NCBI GenBank assembly: GCA_002049985.1
Contig: MVCY01000001.1
Span: 1-25,031 of the forward strand
Length of the DNA: 25,031 nucleotides
Direction of reading: 5' to 3'
Source of the DNA: Candidatus Latescibacteria bacterium 4484_181
GTDB taxonomy: Bacteria; Latescibacterota; MVCY01
Position numbers and translations under genes: made by a program. This document shows positions 15,411 through 22,092 of this stretch, piece after piece (position 1 is the stretch's first letter; each line of letters begins with the position of its first letter). The notes under the pieces were generated by a model that saw nothing but the letters and a program-made list of their open reading frames with translations, had not been told where the DNA came from and did no database searches.

Positions 15411-16113
15411 TGATCTGCCTCACTATATTCTTTGCCAAAGTTTTGCCAATTCCCTCAACCTTTTCCAACTCTTCTTTGGTAGCCAAAACCAATTCTATCG
15501 GGGATTTGAACTTCTCTGCCAGGTGTCTGGCTCTACCCAAACCAATCCCCGGAAACTGATTTGCAATTCGGGCAACAAGACTTGGTCTTACCAAATGAGC
15601 ATGGTCACTGTCACGGAATTGGAGATGAGATTTGTGTGCCTCCCACTTTTTCTGCCACCAGCTATAACAGGATTCCAACCACTTAACGGTCTCAAGGTCA
15701 TTATAAGTTGTCACAACATGCACACCGCAGATTACCTGAAGAGTGTTAATGAAATTGTAGATATCCCGGACCATGAAACGCCTGGAGCCTTGTTGAGCAG
15801 CTTGCCAACCCTTTCCGCAGGGAACCTGGAGAATACCTGTTCCCCTTTCGGGACGCCAAACTCCCTCTACTATGAGATACACGAAATCAAAGTTAGCGGA
15901 AAGCCCTATTAGCTGGTGGCCTGAGAGGCGCCCTGTTGTCATAGAGGACAGGAAATCTGAAATCCGTTTCCTCTCAACCCCGATAGAGACTTGTCCTTCA
16001 GGTCCGTGGCCTGACCAGGCAAAATCCCCAAACTCCAAACGGCAGACGCTGTTGGGGATAGATAACAAGGGGGCCAGCTCAACACTTCCAATGCGGTCAT
16101 CTACCAGAATCAT
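15403..16113 (-). CDS. ERCC4/XPF-type nuclease with C-terminal helix-hairpin-helix motifs
   Basis: The 236-aa product shows the XPF/MUS81-type active site: VDDR near residue 4-7, GD (29-30), then GVERKRISDF with E47-R48-K49 and D53, the ERKxxxD signature. The following GRL and the YLIVEG strand also fit. Residues ~183-234 carry two helix-hairpin-helix elements, FPGIGLGRARHLAEKF and VEGIGKTLAKNIV, which bind DNA backbone. Such enzymes cut branched or flap DNA. No helicase domain is attached, so it resembles the short archaeal and phage form. ATG overlaps the stop of the Sak4-like gene (ATGA), so recombination and branch cutting are probably co-expressed. Confidence 0.9.
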   Translation of the reverse strand: MILVDDRIGSVELAPLLSIPNSVCRLEFGDFAWSGHGPEGQVSIGVERKRISDFLSSMTTGRLSGHQLIGLSANFDFVYLIVEGVWRPERGTGILQVPCGKGWQAAQQGSRRFMVRDIYNFINTLQVICGVHVVTTYNDLETVKWLESCYSWWQKKWEAHKSHLQFRDSDHAHLVRPSLVARIANQFPGIGLGRARHLAEKFKSPIELVLATKEELEKVEGIGKTLAKNIVRQING

Positions 16114-16799
16114 GACAACACAAGAGATTTAAGTATCTCAAAGTTACAGAGCGGGCCTTCCAGAATTTCCCCAGTAAGTTCAGGCTTGTGCCGGCAGTCC
16201 TCTATTGTGAGCATAAATTCTTCATCCTCATAGTTGCTAACAGCATTGACCTGCACGAGGTAACCCGTGTCACCGAATCCAGACCTTTCAAACCTGTCTA
16301 CCCTTTTGTCATTGATGTAGACTGGGCGCATCTTGTGGAGCAGGATTAGGTTCTTGTCATAGCTGTAAGCCTCTCTGAGCAGGGAGCGGAACTCATTATT
16401 CACCGGACCATACTGGTATGGCATGACTTGGGTGAGCTTGCCGAATCTTGCAAGGCGGAGCAGCTCCCAGATTTCAGTAGCAGTGTCAAAGACAATTGTT
16501 TTGACATCCTTTCCCCGGAGCAATCTGAGGTAGGCGGTACGGAATTTACTGAACTCTTCAGGAGCCTTATCTGAATCCTCTTCATCAAACTTGCTGAGGT
16601 ACATAATTGCTATGTCCTTGTCCCTGAACTTCTGAACTACACCCTCTTCTCCGATGTCCGTGGAGAAAACAGCAATTGGGTCCGGGGCAGTAAGGGAGAA
16701 ATGGGTCTTACCCTGTTTCTCAAGACCGGAAATGGACATGATAAGGCGTTGTTGTATTGATATCGTTTTCGCATCTACAAAACCTTGTGGGATTTTCAT
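16110..16799 (-). CDS. RecA/Sak4-like AAA ATPase (recombination)
   Basis: The start is ATG 16799 (229 aa, MKIPQGFVDAKT), four bases after a perfect AGGAGG; the longer open frame upstream overlaps the 60-aa gene and is not used. Walker A is GLEKQGKT (residues 25-32) and Walker B is TIVFDTATEIW (D105). The compact RecA-type core with a KMRP...GFGDTGYLVQ region matches phage Sak4-like single-strand annealing/recombination ATPases. In phages these proteins usually work with a ssDNA-binding protein and nucleases, all present nearby. The ATPase call is firm. The subgroup (Sak4 versus other RecA-like phage ATPase) is by overall pattern and size. Confidence 0.85.
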   Translation of the reverse strand: MKIPQGFVDAKTISIQQRLIMSISGLEKQGKTHFSLTAPDPIAVFSTDIGEEGVVQKFRDKDIAIMYLSKFDEEDSDKAPEEFSKFRTAYLRLLRGKDVKTIVFDTATEIWELLRLARFGKLTQVMPYQYGPVNNEFRSLLREAYSYDKNLILLHKMRPVYINDKRVDRFERSGFGDTGYLVQVNAVSNYEDEEFMLTIEDCRHKPELTGEILEGPLCNFEILKSLVLS

Positions 16800-16818
16800 T
16801 CTGCCTCCTACTGAGTGT

Positions 16819-17001
16819 TTAAAAACAAACTCCAAACCGGTGGTAATTAAATTCGAGAATGTTGCCCTCCTTACTTGTTGTTGTCCTGGTGAAGCCATTT
16901 TTTATCATAGCTTCATCAAGATCATCTTCAATCTGCTGGATAAGTTTGATACTGCAATTATCGAGGCCTGTATCGGTTTTTACTTTAACCTTTTCTATCA
17001 C
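16819..17001 (-). CDS. Small hypothetical protein (60 aa)
   Basis: A GTG start at 17001, with GGAG five bases upstream inside the end of the nuclease gene, gives MIEKVKVKTDTGLDNCSIKL, a QQIEDDLDEAMIKNGF helix, then TRTTTSKEGNILEFNYHRFGVCF. It overlaps the nuclease gene by 17 bases and ends 20 bases before the Sak4-like ATG, filling the gap. No family recognised; the helix plus beta-hairpin looks like a small alpha/beta fold. It is less certain than its neighbours because the start is GTG and the length is short. Confidence 0.6.
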   Translation of the reverse strand: MIEKVKVKTDTGLDNCSIKLIQQIEDDLDEAMIKNGFTRTTTSKEGNILEFNYHRFGVCF

Positions 17002-17557
17002 CTTTCTCCATCCTTGCCTTCTCTTTCAGAATCATATCCCAATTTGCTTTCAATTCGGCCTCACTGAAAGTGAACCTGGCAACCTTATACAATGGGCCGG
17101 AGCCTCTGTAATCTCCCATGACATAGAATACCCGCATGATCGCTACAGTAGTACCAACAGCACGACAATAAGCTTTCACCTGGGTCATGTACCGGAAATC
17201 CTCTGCCAGAGAGTTTTTGACTGCTTTCCAGGTCGCTTTGTATTCTTCAACAATTAGAGGGACCTCACCTTCAGGGTCCGGGCCAATGCCATCAGGTGAC
17301 ATCCAGATTCCATCTTCACAAATCTGGGGGGGCCTGGTGGCATACTTGTCTCTCATAACCTTGGACAGGACATTTTCCCACAGGAGACCTATTTCAGCCG
17401 TGAGTTGCATATCCGTGAAACCCTTGCCCTTGTAGCCGAGTCCTGCCCTGTCCAGGAGGGAGTCAATAATGATTGAGAGGTGAAGACCCTCAGCACGAGG
17501 TTCGGCATCCTCAAACATTGTTTTCGGCCAATTTACAATGCTTGTCTGTACTTGCAT
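16985..17557 (-). CDS. PD-(D/E)XK nuclease (RecB/Cas4-type)
   Basis: The 190-aa product has the PD-(D/E)XK pattern: an N-terminal helix with EIGLLWENVLS (E61), the strand WMSPDGIG with D89, VEEYKATW with E105-x-K107, and the trailing TQVKAYC helix (Q126, Y130) typical of RecB/Cas4-like members. No cysteine set for an Fe-S cluster is visible, unlike Cas4 proper. It probably resects or trims DNA ends for recombination with the downstream Sak4-like ATPase. ATG 17557 lies seven bases after GGAG and three bases after the preceding stop. The function as exonuclease or endonuclease is not resolved. Confidence 0.85.
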   Translation of the reverse strand: MQVQTSIVNWPKTMFEDAEPRAEGLHLSIIIDSLLDRAGLGYKGKGFTDMQLTAEIGLLWENVLSKVMRDKYATRPPQICEDGIWMSPDGIGPDPEGEVPLIVEEYKATWKAVKNSLAEDFRYMTQVKAYCRAVGTTVAIMRVFYVMGDYRGSGPLYKVARFTFSEAELKANWDMILKEKARMEKGDRKG

Positions 17558-17560
17558 ATC

Positions 17561-17884
17561 CTATCTCCGCTTCTTTGCAAGGACAAAATATATTCTCTTC
17601 ATATCTACACCATCCATATATGATGTTCCGATATCCAAAAGTGACCAACCCTTTTTAAGCAGCGCATTTGTTTCGTTTTCTTTTCTTGCAATTTTTACTT
17701 CCCCAGCGTCAGAAATTTTTTCGATATGCAAATCATTAAAGGCAGCCTGCTTCTCCTCAAAGTCTTGAATAAGCCTCCCTATTTCACAAGCAAACTTCCA
17801 AGATCGTTCGTGGTCATATCCCTGTTGCCATAAGTATTGTACTATGGCAGCGCATACACCATCAGTTGTAGTTTCTCTTTTCAT
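17561..17884 (-). CDS. Hypothetical protein (107 aa)
   Basis: ATG 17884 follows GAGAGG by eight bases. The N-terminal two thirds are helical and charged; the C-terminal ~40 residues, NALLKKGWSLLDIGTSYMDG then RIYFVLAKKR, follow the pattern xLLxxGWxLL...xxFVLGK found in many small bacterial and phage proteins of unknown function. It is the first gene after the strong hairpin at 17909-17955 and directly precedes the PD-(D/E)XK nuclease. No catalytic residues recognised. Confidence 0.72.
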   Translation of the reverse strand: MKRETTTDGVCAAIVQYLWQQGYDHERSWKFACEIGRLIQDFEEKQAAFNDLHIEKISDAGEVKIARKENETNALLKKGWSLLDIGTSYMDGVDMKRIYFVLAKKRR

Positions 17885-17908
17885 GTTTTTGGCCTCTCAA
17901 TAATCCAA

Positions 17909-17955
17909 TTATTATAATCCGAATGCTTATAGCAAAAGCATCCGGATTATAATAA
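17909..17955 (-). other. Long imperfect palindrome / RNA hairpin between early genes
   Basis: TTATTATAATCCG (17909-17921) pairs with CGGATTATAATAA (17943-17955), 13 bp without mismatch; after one A/C mismatch, ATGCTT (17923-17928) pairs with AAGCAT (17936-17941) around a 7-nt loop. It sits in the only sizeable gap (90 bp) of the replication operon, after the ssDNA-binding-protein gene. No U-run follows, so it is not a classic terminator; RNA processing, 3'-end protection, or a dyad operator are alternatives. A TATAAT hexamer lies within the stem on both strands, but no good -35 accompanies it. Confidence 0.65.
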
Positions 17956-17974
17956 ATATGTGAATGGACTTATA

Positions 17975-18733
17975 TTACAAAGTCAGCGTCCCTTCTCCAG
18001 AGTTATAGGTCCAGGGACCCGCTTCCAGAAATTCATCGTCAAATGCAATCTTGATAATAGCATTACGATCTGGGTCAGTCTTCAAGGTTGTGAACAACTT
18101 CGCTGGAAGGTCTTTCTTTGCAAGTGTTCCATCACCTTCGGCCAAGAGCTTTGTAATGTGTTCGATGGCCTTTGCATTCAGGTCACTATCACCTTCGGCC
18201 TCCTCTGTCTTGGTGGAGGTCTTTGCCTTGGCTTTGGCCTTCGTCGTTTTCTTTGACTTCTTCTCCCAGGGCAGCTTAATGATCTCGTCTACTACGAGAA
18301 TTGTTTTCTCAAAGTCGCCTTCCTTCTTTTTGAGGCCGGCACGTTTTGGGGCCGGAATCTGGATCACGTGGGCCACCAGTCCTTTAAGGATGCTGATATC
18401 TTCACCCAGTTTGTCCGCGGGGAATCCCACATCGACAAGATTCTGGAGAAAGATACCGCAATTGGAGGACAGCCGGAGGGCCGTTGCCTTTCCTACAGCA
18501 ACTAACCCTTTACCATCCTCGGAAGGTGCCCAGTCTTTCGGGCTTCCTACGGAATAATTCTGGGTTACCTCGTCCCCATCTTCCGTGGTCATGGAGACTT
18601 TGAGAGTGGGAACACCTGGGACAATCTTTCCTCCATAGTCGAACATTTCAAAACTACATTCGTCAAAGGTGACTTTGGCGTCATCAATAAGGCCACCACC
18701 CTCAACGAATGTTTCCGGATTTAAGCTAATCAT
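17975..18733 (-). CDS. Putative ssDNA-binding (OB-type) protein with C-terminal winged-helix-like extension
   Basis: The 252-aa product starts MISLNPETFVEGGGLIDDAK; the GGGLIDDAKVTFDECSF strand, SVGSPKDWAPSEDGKGLVAV and VAHVIQIPAPKRAGLKKK segments match a widespread phage protein usually encoded beside Sak4-like ATPases and thought to bind ssDNA. After the first ~155 residues comes a low-complexity Lys/Thr/Ala linker (SKKTTKAKAKAKTSTKT), an acidic patch, and then about 65 residues resembling a small winged-helix (AIEHITKLLAEGDGTLAKKD then FDDEFLEAGPWTY). The ATG overlaps the helicase stop (ATGA) and has GGAG seven bases upstream. ssDNA binding is inferred from family context, not a visible catalytic motif. 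Confidence 0.7.
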   Translation of the reverse strand: MISLNPETFVEGGGLIDDAKVTFDECSFEMFDYGGKIVPGVPTLKVSMTTEDGDEVTQNYSVGSPKDWAPSEDGKGLVAVGKATALRLSSNCGIFLQNLVDVGFPADKLGEDISILKGLVAHVIQIPAPKRAGLKKKEGDFEKTILVVDEIIKLPWEKKSKKTTKAKAKAKTSTKTEEAEGDSDLNAKAIEHITKLLAEGDGTLAKKDLPAKLFTTLKTDPDRNAIIKIAFDDEFLEAGPWTYNSGEGTLTL

Positions 18734-20187
18734 GTTGTTTTCTCCTTTGGTATTAGATTTTTAATTGAATAACTTTCCAAGAACCACTCTGGTACCAGGT
18801 CCCTGTTGCGGTTCATGAACCAAACAATGTTGTTGTCCAGGATAAATGTCTCGCACCAATCATCCTTTGATCGTGTTCCCCTGCCGACGGTTTGAACCAA
18901 TTGCTGTGCCGTCAGATAGGAAGCAAATCTCGGGTCCTGCTTATTCCTGGTCTGAGCAATGACGCCCCGCATGTCCGGATAAGGGAGCTTGACAATTATC
19001 TGCCACCGGCATTGGTCACCTGGAAAATCCCAGCCGGTTGCCATGGACGGGGATATCAAAATCCCCTTCTTTGCTTTCTTAAACTTTTGCACCACCTCCT
19101 CTGTGTTCTTACTGTTATGGGTTAACATCAATTTTTTGTGTTTTGAGAACTTCAGGAGAAGATCCCGCCGGGCATATGACACCGTGTGGATGATCCCCTT
19201 CCCTTTCCTTTTGTTGATTATCTGATCCACTTTCCGAATCCACACGTGTTCTTCGGCTTCAGTGGACCTGAAATTTATTCTTACAGTCGGCAAGTGAATG
19301 AACCTGCGATTTGCTACTGGAAATGAGGACTGTACCGTTCGATAAACATAATCCTGAATACCCAGCAAGTCTGCTGTCTTTGGGACCAGTGTTGCGGATG
19401 TCAGGAGCACCTTTGGAATACTCAGGAATAACCTGCCTGCATAGGGAGCAGGCCAAACCGGAGAAAAGAAAATTTTTTCCGGGGATGCCTCCCATTTCCA
19501 GTCTTCAGACATCTCCGCCAGCCTGGATATTTTTGTGAGCCTGGCACGTAGAATAGCAAAAGTTTTCTCTTTCCGGGCTTCCTTTGCCTTCTTTATGTGT
19601 TGCTCCACCGCAAACTTCTCACCTTCGGCCCATTCCCGCCAGCCTGCTAATGTTTGGGGAGGCTTACGAGGAGGTTTGATAGTTACTGCCATGTGATCCA
19701 GGATATGCTTGGGGATTTCATGGGCCTCATCCAGTACAAGGAAGTCAAAGTCCCCTAATCCCTCAGAGTATTCATGTTGTGCCAGCCAGTAACTGTAATT
19801 CGTGATCACAAGTTTGGAATGCCTTGCCCGTTTCAATTGGTCAAGGTAGAGGCAACCGCCCTCCTCTCTCATAGGGCACCTGACGCCAAATAAACAGAGC
19901 CCTTGATCGCATGTGAGGTGTGTGTTGAGCCTGCAAGGATAATTGTTACGGCCCCGAATGTCTACTCCACCAAAATCTCGCTTTAACTGAGATTGTAACC
20001 CCTTTGTGGAGGTCAAAATAGCTGTCCTGCCGGAAAGCGCTGCCGCTGCAACATAAACAACAGACTTACCAAATCCAGTGGGGGCAGCCAGGAGCCGGAA
20101 ACGGGGTCCGGGGCCTATAATGTGAATGCACTCTTCCTGTTGGCCTTCCCGCCAAACTGAAAATTTCGGAGGTAATCCGAAGATCAC
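18730..20187 (-). CDS. XPD/DinG-type Fe-S DNA helicase (superfamily 2)
   Basis: The 485-aa product starts at GTG 20187, overlapping the regulator stop, with AGGGG seven bases upstream. Motifs: Walker A APTGFGKS (35-42), Ia TSTKGLQSQL, Fe-S cysteines among C85, C93, C98, C104 and C112, II DEAH (153-156), III LTSATL, and VI QLVQTVGRGTRSKDD. Cys-rich insertion between motifs Ia and II is the hallmark of the XPD/DinG/FancJ group, 5'-3' DNA helicases that open repair bubbles, R-loops and forks. It is shorter than E. coli DinG (716 aa). It may be the main helicase of this phage, since no DnaB-type enzyme is seen. Confidence 0.92.
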   Translation of the reverse strand: MIFGLPPKFSVWREGQQEECIHIIGPGPRFRLLAAPTGFGKSVVYVAAAALSGRTAILTSTKGLQSQLKRDFGGVDIRGRNNYPCRLNTHLTCDQGLCLFGVRCPMREEGGCLYLDQLKRARHSKLVITNYSYWLAQHEYSEGLGDFDFLVLDEAHEIPKHILDHMAVTIKPPRKPPQTLAGWREWAEGEKFAVEQHIKKAKEARKEKTFAILRARLTKISRLAEMSEDWKWEASPEKIFFSPVWPAPYAGRLFLSIPKVLLTSATLVPKTADLLGIQDYVYRTVQSSFPVANRRFIHLPTVRINFRSTEAEEHVWIRKVDQIINKRKGKGIIHTVSYARRDLLLKFSKHKKLMLTHNSKNTEEVVQKFKKAKKGILISPSMATGWDFPGDQCRWQIIVKLPYPDMRGVIAQTRNKQDPRFASYLTAQQLVQTVGRGTRSKDDWCETFILDNNIVWFMNRNRDLVPEWFLESYSIKNLIPKEKTT

Positions 20188-20372
20188 TTTTTTACCCCTG
20201 CACTCTTTAAGACAATGTGTCTCAATACTGCATCAACAGTATCATCCAACGCTATTGCCATCTTCGTGAGGCAGTCAACGGATGGTGTTGTTTTGCCTAA
20301 GAGTACCCTGGAAATATGGGGTTCTGAGAACCCTGTTTTCCTGGCTAACTCTTTGTTTGACATCTTTTTCAT
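20184..20372 (-). CDS. Cro/CI-type helix-turn-helix regulator (62 aa)
   Basis: I start at ATG 20372, whose ATGA overlaps the previous stop, matching the spacing used throughout this operon; AGGGA lies nine bases upstream. The longer frame uses a TTG. Residues 5-40 form a classic HTH_3 domain: SNKELARKTGFSEPHISRVL, then GKTTPSVDCLTKMAIAL. The fold continues only briefly, so this is a minimal single-domain DNA-binding protein like Cro. It may repress its own operon or act at the palindromes near 24500-24673. The stop overlaps the helicase GTG. Confidence 0.88.
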   Translation of the reverse strand: MKKMSNKELARKTGFSEPHISRVLLGKTTPSVDCLTKMAIALDDTVDAVLRHIVLKSAGVKK

Positions 20373-20533
20373 ACCCATTCTTCCCTTTCTGCGAACCAAA
20401 GTGCTATGTCCAGGTCCATGTCTCCTTCGTAATCAACGTCATAACCGTCTCGGATACAGCTTTTTGGGACCCAAAGCTCTGTGTCCCCGTTGTCTAATAA
20501 GACGGTCATCTCAGTTTCGTGAATAACCTTCAC
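20369..20533 (-). CDS. Small acidic protein with SH3-like pattern (54 aa)
   Basis: The preferred start is GTG 20533: it lies two bases after the preceding stop, with GGAG six bases upstream. An ATG at 20584 would extend it to 71 aa but overlap the membrane-protein gene by 49 bases. From the GTG the product reads MKVIHETEMTVLLDNGDTEL, then WVPKSCI and an acidic tail. The strand pattern ...xTxxxVLLDxGxxxWVPKSxI is a well-known small phage beta-barrel fold, function unknown. It is strongly acidic toward the C-terminus. The stop overlaps the regulator ATG. Confidence 0.7.
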   Translation of the reverse strand: MKVIHETEMTVLLDNGDTELWVPKSCIRDGYDVDYEGDMDLDIALWFAEREEWV

Positions 20534-20535
20534 AC

Positions 20536-20721
20536 CTATCTCCACGTATTCCCGGTAACCAGACACAGTAACCCCCTTATACATTTTGAGATTCCCAGGG
20601 CAATAAATCCAACACCGGCTAAGGGCAGGGCAATAATCACTCCCACTACCATAATAGCCCCAAGTAGCTGTTGCAGGCTGCTAATAGTTTTCATAGAAGC
20701 GCGGCTCTCCCTCGTGTCCAT
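20536..20721 (-). CDS. Small membrane protein (61 aa), possible holin-like
   Basis: ATG 20721 follows GGGAGG by five bases, a strong site, inside the end of the lipoprotein gene (41-bp overlap). After a charged N-terminus (MDTRESRASMK) there is a hydrophobic stretch of about 35 residues, AIMVVGVIIALPLAGVGFIA with LGISKC and then GLLCLV, enough for one long or two short membrane helices. It is the only small membrane protein in view and could be a holin, but it is far from the endolysin and in the early operon, so superinfection exclusion or membrane anchoring is as likely. Confidence 0.65.
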   Translation of the reverse strand: MDTRESRASMKTISSLQQLLGAIMVVGVIIALPLAGVGFIALGISKCIRGLLCLVTGNTWR

Positions 20722-21064
20722 AGCTCCCTCCCTGACGGCAACTTTCCGGTTGCTGGTTTCTTAACAGTTCCCGATACTCTTGGGCCTGTCGAGCAGATTC
20801 TTCTCTCTGGTACTGATACAGGCGGTCGTTGAGTTCCATCTGGTACTGGCTCCACTGGCCCTGATCTTGCGGCATATCTTCAAGGAAGGCCAATACCTGG
20901 TCTTGTGGCATGCCCTCAAGGAAGGCCAACATAAACTCTTCCAGAGTAGAAGGAGGAGGCTTAGAGCAAGACCAGATAATAGACAAACTCATCAAAATGT
21001 AAAGAATAAGCATCTTTTTGAAACGCCATATCCAAGTCAATGTTGATAATAACATTCTTTTCAT
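20681..21064 (-). CDS. Probable lipoprotein with tandem 12-residue repeat (127 aa)
   Basis: ATG 21064 overlaps the previous stop (ATGA), with GAGG seven bases upstream. The N-terminus is positively charged, followed by a hydrophobic segment MLILYILMSLSIIWSC and then SKPPPS, a lipobox-like IWSC with Cys about position 33; an internal start at residue 14 or 18 would give a more usual signal length. The mature part contains two tandem copies of a 12-residue unit (MPQDQVLAFLED-type) and then a Gln/Glu/Arg-rich helical region (RLYQYQREESARQAQEYREL) and a C-terminus rich in Gly and Tyr. Spanin subunit, exclusion protein or envelope lipoprotein are options. Confidence 0.6.
   Translation of the reverse strand: MKRMLLSTLTWIWRFKKMLILYILMSLSIIWSCSKPPPSTLEEFMLAFLEGMPQDQVLAFLEDMPQDQGQWSQYQMELNDRLYQYQREESARQAQEYRELLRNQQPESCRQGGSYGHEGEPRFYENY
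20861..20932 (-). repeat. Tandem 36-bp duplication within the lipoprotein gene
   Basis: Two adjacent 36-bp units (20861-20896 and 20897-20932) match at 29 of 36 positions and encode the repeated LAFLEGMPQDQ / LAFLEDMPQDQ segments. Most differences are at silent or conservative positions, so the duplication is not recent and the protein sequence seems to be under selection. Confidence 0.8.
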
Positions 21065-21336
21065 GATTCAACCTCTTTTACATTTTCTACAGCCTTCTTC
21101 AGTTTTTCCACGTATTCATTGAAAAGCCAAACTTCTTGGAGCAGATTCTTAAATTTGGGACTTTCTGACAGAGCCTTAACACGTTTGATTGTATCTGCAT
21201 AATCAACCGCTGCAATCTTCTGGCCAATACATATTTGATCATATTTTATACCAGTCACTGCACTCAGAATCTCTTCGACTTCTTTCTGTGTTGCCTCAAT
21301 TAAGTAACCATCCCCAGTTGTTGCTACAATTTTCAT
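21061..21336 (-). CDS. Hypothetical protein (91 aa)
   Basis: ATG 21336 is preferred because AGGGGG lies six bases upstream; the longer frame (to 21426) overlaps the preceding gene. The product begins MKIVATTGDGYLIEATQKEV and continues with an EEILSAVTG helix and a C-terminal helix rich in Lys, Glu and Val. The N-terminal strand pair with TTGDGYLIEA is a pattern found in small phage proteins of unknown function. The C-terminus is a likely coiled coil. Function is unknown. Confidence 0.72.
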   Translation of the reverse strand: MKIVATTGDGYLIEATQKEVEEILSAVTGIKYDQICIGQKIAAVDYADTIKRVKALSESPKFKNLLQEVWLFNEYVEKLKKAVENVKEVES

Positions 21337-21347
21337 GTTTTCCCCCT

Positions 21348-21530
21348 TTACCCGGAAGCTTGTTCGTTTTCCATGTCCTCTATAACCTGAAACAACACTT
21401 GTTCGGCCCTGACGAGGTCTTTCCATGCCTTCCGTCCCTCCAAGGTCCTTCGGCTTCCTATGTCATAGTATCTGTCAGAGCAATCTTTGAACCTTTTTGC
21501 CACACGATATAGAGTACAAAGTCTCCCCAT
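21348..21530 (-). CDS. Hypothetical protein (60 aa)
   Basis: ATG 21530 lies seven bases after GGGAGG and three bases after the stop of the Bbp19-like gene. The product, MGRLCTLYRVAKRFKDCSDR..., is helical and basic, with a central EGRKAWKDLVRAEQ helix and an acidic tail. No family recognised. Good ribosome binding site, no overlap and tight spacing make it a real gene; its job is unknown. Confidence 0.65.
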   Translation of the reverse strand: MGRLCTLYRVAKRFKDCSDRYYDIGSRRTLEGRKAWKDLVRAEQVLFQVIEDMENEQASG

Positions 21531-21532
21531 CT

Positions 21533-21733
21533 TTAGGCCTCCCTTTCTGCCAGGATTCTTTTGATCCTGAGAATAATATTCCGCTGCCCCAACATGAAGG
21601 CTGTCTCGTCCGGAAACCCTTTGGAGAAGCAGGGCTTATTGTAACCTGCGAACTCTTCTAAGTCTGCAAGAACATGCCTGCCATGCTCTGAATTGAACGT
21701 GATTTTGTAGTCCACTACCAGTTGCTGAATCAT
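21533..21733 (-). CDS. Bbp19-like small phage protein (66 aa)
   Basis: ATG 21733 overlaps the previous stop (ATGA). The core FNSEHGRHVLADLEEFAGYN followed by PDETAFMLGQRNIILRIKRI matches the Bbp19-type family: TxxGRxVLxxLxxFxG near the start, then FxxGxRxxxLRIxxxL. Proteins of this kind are common in phages near head or replication genes, with no experimentally firm function known to me. Here it lies among early genes. All key positions of the pattern (HGRxVL and GQRNxxLRI) are present. Confidence 0.75.
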   Translation of the reverse strand: MIQQLVVDYKITFNSEHGRHVLADLEEFAGYNKPCFSKGFPDETAFMLGQRNIILRIKRILAEREA

Positions 21734-22047
21734 ACCTTCGCCCTTACAAACTTGATTACCTCTTTCTCCCAGTCCGAGCTTGATTTTTGGATGGTGTCAG
21801 TGATAACGTCCGGGTCCAGATTCAAGTCCAGGAGATTTTCAATAAGCTTGAGCCTGTTAATGGAACTCCCCTTGCTGATACTTCGGGTGACGGTTCCCAC
21901 ACCTTCCAGGGTGCTTGTCTTGAGGCCCAAAACAGGCATCAATGCCGTAAGGATGTCGTTCGCCCCCTCTTTCAGGTTTGCGGCTTCATCTTCCAGGGCC
22001 TTGGCCCGGGCTCTCATTCGGATTGCTTTGTCAATTTCTGTCTGCAT
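21730..22047 (-). CDS. Hypothetical coiled-coil protein (105 aa)
   Basis: ATG 22047 is preferred over ATG 22059 because GGAGG ends five bases before it. The product begins MQTEIDKAIRMRARAKALED, a charged helix and likely coiled coil (residues 1-32), followed by ALMPVLGLKTSTLEGVGTVT, a short strand region with SKGSSINRLKL, and a helical tail with LLDLNLDPDVITDTI. The EGVGTV...GSSIN pattern recurs in small phage proteins of unknown function. It might be an accessory of recombination or a nuclease inhibitor, but nothing in the sequence proves it. Confidence 0.7.
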   Translation of the reverse strand: MQTEIDKAIRMRARAKALEDEAANLKEGANDILTALMPVLGLKTSTLEGVGTVTRSISKGSSINRLKLIENLLDLNLDPDVITDTIQKSSSDWEKEVIKFVRAKV

Positions 22048-22092
22048 CGTTCCCTCCATGATTGTCTGTTATAACATTTTCTTGCGTACTTG

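Noticed and set aside
18051..18557. 168-codon + strand frame opposite the ssDNA-binding-protein gene
   Set aside because: Antisense shadow caused by the biased codon use of the Lys/Ala-rich protein.
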